A stretch of DNA of 11,536 nucleotides from Oscillospiraceae bacterium (GTDB lineage: Bacteria; Bacillota; Clostridia; Oscillospirales; Acutalibacteraceae), in the NCBI GenBank assembly GCA_029004655.1, contig JAQVYP010000042.1, forward strand, positions 1 through 11,536, read 5' to 3'. Below, piece by piece: positions 6,743 through 11,536 of the stretch (positions are counted from its first letter, which is position 1; the number at the start of each line of letters is the position of its first letter). Both the position numbers and the translations under genes were made by a program. The notes under the pieces are model-generated. The model was not told the DNA's origin. It ran no database searches and worked only from the letters and a program-made list of their open reading frames with translations.

Positions 6743-6771
6743 TTGTTTTTTCGAGTAGAAAAGTGTATAAT
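6743..6771 (+). promoter_or_regulatory. Promoter of the carboxyltransferase operon
   Basis: TTGTTT (6743-6748), a 17-base spacer and a perfect TATAAT (6766-6771). The predicted start near 6778 gives a leader of roughly 75 bases before the ATG at 6852. No terminator separates this from the preceding gene, so read-through from the rluB transcript is possible. Confidence 0.7.
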
Positions 6772-6797
6772 AATTTTTGATTTGGTTTATTACAATT

Positions 6798-6824
6798 TGG
6801 TCGTTTACGATTAGTATTCGACCA
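6798..6824 (+). promoter_or_regulatory. Inverted repeat in the carboxyltransferase leader
   Basis: TGGTCG (6798-6803) and CGACCA (6819-6824) form perfect 6-base arms 15 bases apart, about 20 bases after the predicted transcription start and 15 bases before GGAGG (6840-6844). It could be an operator or a weak leader hairpin. The arms are short enough to arise by chance. Confidence 0.3.
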
Positions 6825-6851
6825 TTTAAATATATGAACGGAGGTATAAAG

Positions 6852-8246
6852 ATGAGCTTTGAAAATGGTAAAACTCGGCTGGAAAACGAATTGGCATCCG
6901 CTAAAGAATCTGTTGCCAGAACACGTTTACAGTCTTTATTTGATAGCGGCGTCTTTGCCGAATTAGACAGATTTGCAAAAAATGGGGACAATCCTTGCGA
7001 GGTTGTTACCGCATTCGGGACAGTAAGTGGAACGGGCGTTTATGCATTCTCGCAAGACTCAAGTATTTTATCAGGTGCTATGGGTCGTGTTCAAGCTGCT
7101 AAAATCAAGAGAGTTTATGAACTTGCCGCAAAAACTGGCGCACCTGTTGTTGGAATATATGATTCAAAGGGCGCACACATGGACGAGGGAATGGACGCTC
7201 TTGGGGCTTATGGCGAGCTTATTTTGGCATCAAGCAATATTTCGGGCGTTGTTCCGCAGATATCTTTGGTGCTCGGTTCTTGCATCGGATCCGCGGCAAT
7301 TTTAGCAGACCTTGCTGATGTTGTTGTAATGTCAAAGACGGCAGAACTTTGCGTATCATCAGCTTTCATTGTTGGGGATAAGGACAAGTTGGTTGGAACA
7401 GCCGAAATTGCCGCTAAAAACGGAACTGCTTCAATTGTAGCTGTTACTGAGCAGGAAGCAATCGAAAAAGCAGTTGCAGTTATGTCGTTATTACCTGCCA
7501 ATAATCTCTCAACTGCTTTTACGGCAGACTATGTTCCGGCAGTCCCTACAGACGGAAATGGTGTAGATGATTTGATTTCAGCCATAGCCGATGATAAGAG
7601 CTTTATTGAACTGGGCAGGGAATACGGTTCTTGCAGCAAGGTTGGTCTTGCACGAATAGAAGGCAATTCGGTTGGTGTCGTTGCAACCGATTCCAATAAA
7701 AATGAAGGCAAGCTTTGCGGTAACGCCGCTGATAAGATTGCACGTTTTGTAAGATTCTGCGATGCATTTTCTATTCCAGTTGTGACAATGCTTGACTGTG
7801 CGGGATTTATGGGCAATAAGGACGCCGAGCTAAATGGTGAGGTTAAAGCTATTGCTAAGTTAACACATGCTTATGCTGAGGCAACAACTCCTAAAATCAC
7901 CGTTATCGCGGGACAAGCTATCGGTGCTGCTTATATTGCTATGGCAGGAAGAGCATGTAACGCAGACGTCGTTTTTGCTTGGCCGAATGCGGTTGTTTCT
8001 TCACTGGAGACTATGACAGCTGTTCAGCTTATGTATAAGGATCGCTTAGGTCAGGAAAGCCGCGAATCGCTTGAAAGCGAATATATAAACACAGTTGCCT
8101 CACCTTTCACAGCCGCAAGTACCGGTCTTATTGATGATATTATTTTAAGAGAAGAAACCGCAGACAGAGTCAGCGAAGCTCTCACGATGATGGAATCAAA
8201 GCGTGTATCCACAATGAATAAAAAGCATTCTAATATTCCGCTTTAA
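6852..8246 (+). CDS. CoA-type carboxyltransferase subunit (12S/MmdA-like), divergent
   Basis: The 464-residue protein has two crotonase-fold halves, as in the carboxyltransferase subunits of propionyl-CoA and acetyl-CoA carboxylases, MmdA and the transcarboxylase 12S subunit. In these, a carboxyl group moves between biotin and an acyl-CoA. The N-terminal half shows VYAFSQD (63-69), GAPVVGIYDSKGAHMDEG (97-113 plus flank) and the oxyanion region GSCIGSAA (142-149). The C-terminal half shows LDCAGF (314-319), AYAEATTPKITVI (340-352) and GQAIGAAY (354-361). The protein is shorter than typical family members (about 510-540), and the usual GGA motifs read GSA and GAA. The start is the ATG 7 bases after GGAGG (6840-6844). 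Codons upstream back to 6777 are open but lack a ribosome site and overlap the predicted transcription start. The substrate (malonyl-CoA or methylmalonyl-CoA) is not determinable here. Confidence 0.88.
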   Translation: MSFENGKTRLENELASAKESVARTRLQSLFDSGVFAELDRFAKNGDNPCEVVTAFGTVSGTGVYAFSQDSSILSGAMGRVQAAKIKRVYELAAKTGAPVVGIYDSKGAHMDEGMDALGAYGELILASSNISGVVPQISLVLGSCIGSAAILADLADVVVMSKTAELCVSSAFIVGDKDKLVGTAEIAAKNGTASIVAVTEQEAIEKAVAVMSLLPANNLSTAFTADYVPAVPTDGNGVDDLISAIADDKSFIELGREYGSCSKVGLARIEGNSVGVVATDSNKNEGKLCGNAADKIARFVRFCDAFSIPVVTMLDCAGFMGNKDAELNGEVKAIAKLTHAYAEATTPKITVIAGQAIGAAYIAMAGRACNADVVFAWPNAVVSSLETMTAVQLMYKDRLGQESRESLESEYINTVASPFTAASTGLIDDIILREETADRVSEALTMMESKRVSTMNKKHSNIPL

Positions 8247-8264
8247 AATATAGGGGGTAAAAAA

Positions 8265-8663
8265 ATGAAACAACTTAAAATAACCGTTAACGGAAAAGCA
8301 TATGACGTTCAAGTAGAAGAAGTAGCAGCTTTTGCATCTGCACCAGTAGCGCAAGCACCTGCCGCAGCACCTGTAGCAGCAGCACCTATAGTAGCACCAG
8401 CCGCACCGGCGCCTGTTTCTGTTCCTGCCGCCTCTGATGGTTCAGCAGAAGGTGCACCTATTGGCGCGCCAATGCCGGGAACAGTCAACAAGGTTCTTGT
8501 ATCAGCAGGACAGGCGGTCAAAAAAGGCGATGTTGTGCTTGTTCTTGAAGCAATGAAAATGGAAAATGATATTGTCGCTCCTAATGACGGATCTATTGGC
8601 GGAATCATGGTAACTGCCGGTCAAGCTGTTCAAGCGGGTGAACTTCTTTTAACCCTTAAATAA
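8265..8663 (+). CDS. Biotin carrier protein (1.3S / decarboxylase gamma type)
   Basis: This 132-residue biotinyl carrier shuttles a carboxyl group between two active sites. It begins KQLKITVNGKAYDVQVEE (2-19), the N-terminal strand typical of transcarboxylase 1.3S and of decarboxylase biotin subunits, which anchors the carrier to partner subunits. A flexible Ala/Pro/Val linker follows (about 22-65). The biotinyl domain (66-132) carries PMPGTV (69-74) and the biotin site EAMKM, with Lys98 as the modified residue. GGGGG (8253-8257) lies 7 bases before the ATG. It is 18 bases after the carboxyltransferase and 24 bases before the 5S-like gene, so all three should be made together. It needs a biotin protein ligase encoded elsewhere. 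Confidence 0.95.
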   Translation: MKQLKITVNGKAYDVQVEEVAAFASAPVAQAPAAAPVAAAPIVAPAAPAPVSVPAASDGSAEGAPIGAPMPGTVNKVLVSAGQAVKKGDVVLVLEAMKMENDIVAPNDGSIGGIMVTAGQAVQAGELLLTLK

Positions 8664-8687
8664 TTTTTCGGAAAAGGGGTGCTTTCA

Positions 8688-10085
8688 ATGGCACGTATAG
8701 GTATTACTGAAACTGTATTGCGTGATGCGCATCAGTCGCTTATCGCTACTAGAATGACTACTGAAGAAATGCTCCCTATGCTGGAGCCTCTTGATAAAAT
8801 TGGATTTCATTCTTTGGAATGCTGGGGTGGAGCAACATTCGATGCTTGTCTAAGATTCCTTGATGAAGACCCATGGGAAAGATTGCGCATTATTCGCAAA
8901 AAGTGCCCGTCAACCAAGCTGCAAATGCTTTTCCGTGGACAAAATATGTTGGGATACAGACATTATGCTGATGATGTTGTTGAATATTTCGTTCAGAAAT
9001 CTGTTGACAACGGGATTGATATTATTCGTATTTTTGATGCGTTGAATGATATCAGAAACTTGAAAACAGCAATTAATGCTACCAAAAAAGAAAATGCCCA
9101 TTTACAGGCAACAATTTCTTACACGACAGGTCCTGTTTTCGACACCGAATATTACACAAAATACGCTAAATCCCTTGAGGAAAGCGGAGCAGATTCGATA
9201 TGTTTAAAGGATATGGCAGGATTGCTTACACCTTATGTCGCATTTGATTTGGTGAAAGCTTTAAAAGAAACTATTAAAATTCCACTTCAGGTTCATACAC
9301 ATTACACTTCGGGGCAAGGCTCGATGGTTCTCCTAAAATCTATTGAAGCCGGCGCTGATTATATTGATGCAGCAATGTCACCATTGGCGCTGGGAACCTC
9401 TCATCCTGCAACAGAAGCAATGGTTGCGGCTTTGCAGGGAACAGAATATGATACAGGTCTTGATTTGGAAGCATTGGATGAAATTGCAAAGTACGTTTCA
9501 AAGTTGCGTAAGAAATATATTGCAAATGGATTGCTTGATCAGAAAGTGCTTCAAGTTGACGCAAAGGCATTGATTTATCAGGTTCCCGGCGGAATGCTTT
9601 CCAACCTTGTTTCTCAGCTTAAACAGGCAGGACAAGGGGAAAAATTGTCCGAAGTTTTGCTTGAAGTTCCAAAGGTTCGTGCAGATTGCGGATATCCTCC
9701 GCTTGTTACACCGTCATCTCAAATTGTTGGAACACAAGCTGTTTTCAACGTAATTGGTGGCGAGAGATATAAGATGGTTACTAAGGAATTTAAGGGCATT
9801 GTCAGAGGCGAGTATGGTCGCACTCCAATGCCGATTGACCCCGAATTCCGCAAGAAAATAATTGGTGACGATAAAGCGATTGAATGCCGTCCGGCAGATT
9901 TGCTGAAGCCTGAGCTTGACAAATTGCGTGCAGAGTGTGCGCAGTGGACAGAGCAAGACGAAGATGTTCTTTCTTATGCACAGTTTGGTGCAGTAGCAGT
10001 TAAATTCTTTGAGAATCGTGCAAACAAGAAATACAAGGTTGATAGTGATCACGCCGATGTCGCCAACATGGTTCATCCGGTATAA
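8688..10085 (+). CDS. Pyruvate/oxaloacetate carboxyltransferase (5S/OadA/PycB-like)
   Basis: The 465-residue TIM-barrel carboxyltransferase exchanges carboxyl groups between biotin and pyruvate/oxaloacetate. Conserved features are TETVLRDAHQSLIATRM (7-23, metal-ligand Asp13), ECWGGATFD (44-52), LFRGQNMLGYRHYADD (81-96), CLKDMAG (172-178, Lys174, carboxylated in relatives) and VHTHYTSG (202-209, His203 and His205 as metal ligands). The C-terminal conserved domain spans roughly 300-450. Many OadA proteins continue into a fused biotin domain of about 590 residues in total. Here there is none, and the carrier is the upstream gene. The ATG at 8688 is preferred, preceded by AAGGGG (8674-8679) at 8 bases, over a GTG at 8679 that overlaps that site. 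No clear terminator follows before secG. Confidence 0.94.
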   Translation: MARIGITETVLRDAHQSLIATRMTTEEMLPMLEPLDKIGFHSLECWGGATFDACLRFLDEDPWERLRIIRKKCPSTKLQMLFRGQNMLGYRHYADDVVEYFVQKSVDNGIDIIRIFDALNDIRNLKTAINATKKENAHLQATISYTTGPVFDTEYYTKYAKSLEESGADSICLKDMAGLLTPYVAFDLVKALKETIKIPLQVHTHYTSGQGSMVLLKSIEAGADYIDAAMSPLALGTSHPATEAMVAALQGTEYDTGLDLEALDEIAKYVSKLRKKYIANGLLDQKVLQVDAKALIYQVPGGMLSNLVSQLKQAGQGEKLSEVLLEVPKVRADCGYPPLVTPSSQIVGTQAVFNVIGGERYKMVTKEFKGIVRGEYGRTPMPIDPEFRKKIIGDDKAIECRPADLLKPELDKLRAECAQWTEQDEDVLSYAQFGAVAVKFFENRANKKYKVDSDHADVANMVHPV

Positions 10086-10105
10086 TTGTCAATTATTAAA
10101 AATTG

Positions 10106-10137
10106 TTGATTTTCTAGGAAACTTGTGTTATTATAAT
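10106..10137 (+). promoter_or_regulatory. Possible secG promoter
   Basis: A perfect -10 TATAAT (10132-10137) lies in the 102-base gap before secG. The nearest -35 candidate, TTGATT (10106-10111), is 20 bases away, which is longer than ideal. An alternative is TTGTGT (10123-10128), 16 bases, TATTAT (10145-10150). The AT-rich block at 10090-10105 (CAATT/AATTG) is too weak to call a terminator, so secG may also be reached by read-through. Confidence 0.45.
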
Positions 10138-10187
10138 CTGTGCTTATTATAGAATGAATTTATAAATTAATACGGAGGTTGTCAGTC

Positions 10188-10439
10188 GTGGGAAATATTG
10201 CCGAAATTATTATTGGTGTCGTTATAGGATTGGTCTCATTGGTTATTATTGCAATCGTTCTTCTTCAGCAAGGTCGTCGTTCAGGTATTAACGGTGCGAT
10301 TTCCGGCGGCGCTGACACTTTCTTGTCTAAAAATAAAGCAAGAACAGTTGATGCATCCCTTGCCCGCTGGACTAAAGTTATTGCAGCCGCTTTCTTTGTC
10401 CTTGCAATTGTCGCAAATGTAATTGCACTTAGTAAATAA
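10188..10439 (+). CDS. secG: Protein translocase subunit SecG
   Basis: The 83-residue membrane protein is a subunit of the SecYEG export channel. Two hydrophobic segments (about 5-26 and 64-82) flank a cytoplasmic loop with the family signature VLLQQGRRSGINGAISGGAD (24-43), followed by a KNKART segment (48-53). Length is normal for Firmicute SecG. The GTG at 10188 lies 9 bases after GGAGG (10174-10178). An in-frame TTG at 10179 directly abuts that site and is rejected. In many Firmicutes secG is followed by rnr and smpB. Here a terminator and repeats follow instead, so that linkage is absent or broken. Confidence 0.95.
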   Translation: MGNIAEIIIGVVIGLVSLVIIAIVLLQQGRRSGINGAISGGADTFLSKNKARTVDASLARWTKVIAAAFFVLAIVANVIALSK

Positions 10440-10447
10440 GATGTAAC

Positions 10448-10475
10448 AAAAAGCACCGCATAAGCGGTGCTTTTT
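10448..10475 (+). terminator. Rho-independent terminator after secG
   Basis: A perfect hairpin of AAAAAGCACCGC (10448-10459), loop ATAA, and GCGGTGCTTTTT (10464-10475), nine bases after the secG stop. The A run on the upstream side means it could also terminate minus-strand transcripts. Confidence 0.93.
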
Positions 10476-10542
10476 GTTGTCTTATATCACTCAATTATTT
10501 GATGTTTATTCGTTAGTTTTTGTCTTTGCTACTTTTAGGCTG

Positions 10543-10699
10543 ATACTAATTCCAAATAAAAATCAACCAATCTTCGCGGTCTTTTGTTTGCGAGACTGCG
10601 TTGTCGTTCTCGGCGGGCGATAGCCCGCCTTCGTCCTCCGCCTTGTCTCACAAACAAAATCCTCGCAAATCTTGGTCACTTTTTAATTGGAATTAGTAT
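10543..10699. repeat. Inverted-repeat (MITE-like) element, long copy
   Basis: A 157-base near-palindrome. Terminal inverted repeats ATACTAATTCC (10543-10553) and GGAATTAGTAT (10689-10699) are perfect for 11 bases and extend inward with few mismatches. Inner arms also pair: TTTTGTTTGCGAGAC (about 10582-10595) with GTCTCACAAACAAAA (about 10645-10659). The centre holds a perfect 7-bp hairpin, GGCGGGC (10612-10618) with GCCCGCC (10623-10629), around a GATA loop. It is the second copy of the family at 1085-1207, in the same orientation. TGA sits at or next to both ends and might be a short target duplication. No open reading frame of note lies inside. Confidence 0.8.
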
Positions 10700-10756
10700 G
10701 AGATGATTTTGCGAGATTAAAAAGGGGTTTTTAGATAAATGGGCAGTGAGTATTAA

Positions 10757-10918
10757 AGGGAATCTCTAAATACTCGGCGTCTGACAGATTGGTGGGGATT
10801 TTTTCCCCAATCAAGGAAAAAACGGAGCAAATACTTTGTGTATTTGCGAGTATTTTGACGCTGAGTGGGGGAAAAAGACACACTAAGATGGCGGACGATG
10901 AGTTTTTAGAGGTTCCCT
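10757..10918. repeat. Second, unrelated palindromic element
   Basis: The 162-base element has terminal inverted repeats AGGGAATCTCTAAATACTC (10757-10775) and, at the right end, the reverse complement of AGGGAACCTCTAAAAACTC (10900-10918), with two mismatches in 19. Inside, GCAAATAC (10827-10834) and GTATTTGC (10840-10847) form a perfect 8-bp hairpin, and GGGG/CCCC blocks (10794-10808) form another. ACTCGGCGTC (10772-10781) can pair with either of two inverted copies (10857-10866 and 10894-10903). It has no shared ends with the element at 10543. It lies 58 bases after that element and ends 14 bases before the 3' end of the minus-strand lipoprotein gene. It codes for nothing evident. Confidence 0.72.
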
Positions 10919-10932
10919 AAATATTATTTCGT

Positions 10933-11358
10933 CTATTCAATATTGAATTCCGCATTAAAATATATATTTTCACCATCTATATACAAATTCTTTAACATTC
11001 GATATTCGCCTTTGTCAAGCGTCCCATACAGCCACTCCCAGTCCACATCGAGCTTCAATTTGTTTCCGATTGTATTATACGCAATCAAATTAAAACCATA
11101 ATCCCCTTTAACGACTGCAGGTATATCCACCCACGCACCATTTTCGCTTTTCTCTATTTCATACCATTCACCATATTGGTATGTAGGGTTGTTTTTATCA
11201 GTTATGATAACGGTTAATCCTGTTGGTGTAATTGAACCTTCTTGAATGGTCATTGATACATTTTCTATTTCCGTTATTTTAGTGTCTTGACTTGCCGTGC
11301 ATGAAACTAATATAGTAATAGCTAAAATTGATAAAAGTATTGTAAAAAATTTCTTCAC
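10933..11358 (-). CDS. Lipoprotein with bacterial Ig-like domain
   Basis: The 141-residue protein begins MKKFFTILLSILAITILVSC, a lipoprotein signal peptide with the lipidated Cys at about 20. The mature part fits the small Ig-like beta domain common in Firmicute lipoproteins. It contains VSMTIQEGSITPTGLTVIITD, then YQYGEWYEIEKSENGAWVDI, and the closing DVDWEWLYGTLDKGEYRMLK stretch (each read in pieces along 33-125). The domain probably lies outside the cell on the membrane surface, and its partner is unknown. The start is a GTG at 11358-11356 preceded by AAGGGTGG about 6 bases away. An upstream ATG at 11394 would add 12 polar residues before the signal peptide and lacks a ribosome site. It faces secG convergently. 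Confidence 0.83.
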   Translation of the reverse strand: MKKFFTILLSILAITILVSCTASQDTKITEIENVSMTIQEGSITPTGLTVIITDKNNPTYQYGEWYEIEKSENGAWVDIPAVVKGDYGFNLIAYNTIGNKLKLDVDWEWLYGTLDKGEYRMLKNLYIDGENIYFNAEFNIE

Positions 11359-11396
11359 GCAAAGCCACCCTTTTTTGTTTGATTTACGCCACATTA

Positions 11397-11455
11397 ATTA
11401 TACATTACATTGTTTTTATCTGCAGGTTATTATATGAACAATTTATATGCTACAA
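11397..11455 (-). promoter_or_regulatory. Candidate promoter region of the Ig-like lipoprotein gene
   Basis: Two perfect TATAAT boxes on the minus strand, at 11402-11397 and 11434-11429. The upstream one has TTGTAG (11455-11450) 15 bases away, and the nearer one lacks a convincing -35. The region is very AT-rich, so such matches are partly expected by chance. Confidence 0.3.
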
Positions 11456-11477
11456 TTATATCATAAATAGATTAAAA

Positions 11478-11536
11478 TTAATTCGGTTTCCTAAAATATA
11501 TCGATTTGCGGTCATCTTTAAAAAAGGCGGCCGCTT
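11478..11536 (-). CDS. Possible C-terminal end of a gene entering from the right
   Basis: On the minus strand one frame is open from the window edge to a TAA at 11480-11478, giving 18 codons ending AAAFFKDDRKSIYFRKPN. The mixed charged and aromatic composition is protein-like, but the stretch is too short to be sure and no family is recognisable. The frame running from the window's last base is also open, to a TAA near 11460, so the reading frame itself is uncertain. Confidence 0.2.
   Translation of the reverse strand, partial: AAAFFKDDRKSIYFRKPN

Noticed and set aside
6777..6851. Longer N-terminus for the carboxyltransferase starting at TTG 6777
   Set aside because: It begins at the predicted transcription start, has no ribosome site and would add residues absent from the family. 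GGAGG at 6840-6844 points to the ATG at 6852.
8309..8608. Open frame of 99 codons on the minus strand opposite the biotin carrier
   Set aside because: It mirrors the GC-rich Ala/Pro linker and biotin domain, has Gly/Ala/Thr-rich low-complexity composition, and lies wholly under a well-supported gene.
9714..10076. Open frame of 120 codons on the minus strand opposite the 5S-like gene
   Set aside because: It lies fully inside the conserved carboxyltransferase, with no ribosome site or recognisable protein features.
10089..10105. Possible terminator after the carboxyltransferase operon
   Set aside because: Only a 5-bp CAATT/AATTG stem without GC content or a proper T run. It is too weak to call.
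10543..10918. CRISPR array or riboswitch
   Set aside because: There are no regularly spaced direct repeats. The structures are two different terminal-inverted-repeat elements and sit downstream, not upstream, of genes.
11527..11534. GCGGCCGC (a NotI site) close to the window edge as a sign of a cloning junction
   Set aside because: A single 8-base match with no adaptor or vector sequence next to it. It also fits an open minus-strand frame, so chance is sufficient.

Overview
The window looks like chromosome from a low-GC, anaerobic, spore-forming Clostridia-type Firmicute. The evidence is the AT-rich intergenic DNA, strong GGAGG-type ribosome binding sites, TTG and GTG starts, a GerW-family sporulation gene beside scpA/scpB, and two lipoproteins with Firmicute-type signal peptides. 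The gut-associated Oscillospirales/Ruminococcaceae are my best guess, but this is inference and not shown by the sequence.

Layout. Positions 1-41 hold the 5' half of a tRNA-Thr(GGT) on the minus strand with a near-consensus promoter. Next is a single lipoprotein gene (216-1079) with an extended -10 promoter, an inverted-repeat element and a terminator. A new promoter at 1258-1286 opens a long plus-strand run: an M50 site-2 protease-like membrane protein, scpA and scpB (kleisin-type SMC partners), a DUF2953 membrane protein, gerW (ytfJ), a DacF/PBP5-type D-Ala-D-Ala carboxypeptidase, an RluB-type rRNA pseudouridine synthase and a small GNAT-like protein. Overlaps of 4 and 8 bases and gaps of 1-23 bases suggest one or two operons. 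The one larger gap, before the carboxypeptidase, contains a perfect 12-bp inverted repeat that runs up to the start codon.

A second promoter (6743-6771) drives three genes for biotin-dependent carboxyl transfer: a CoA-type carboxyltransferase (12S-like), a biotin carrier with an AMKM site (1.3S-like) and a pyruvate/oxaloacetate-type carboxyltransferase (5S-like). No biotin carboxylase and no sodium-pump subunit lies beside them. This is the subunit set of a transcarboxylase, moving a carboxyl group between oxaloacetate/pyruvate and a CoA thioester. It is the most interesting biochemical proposal here.

secG follows with its own likely promoter and a perfect terminator. After it comes a 493-base gene-free stretch with two different palindromic, MITE-like repeats. 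The first is a second copy of the element found after the lipoprotein gene at 1085. A minus-strand lipoprotein with a bacterial Ig-like domain and a possible gene end at the right edge complete the window.

I saw no CRISPR array, transposase, phage gene, toxin-antitoxin pair or defence system. Most genes belong to recognisable conserved families. The novelty lies in the compact carboxyltransferase trio, the dacF leader hairpin and the two palindromic repeat families.
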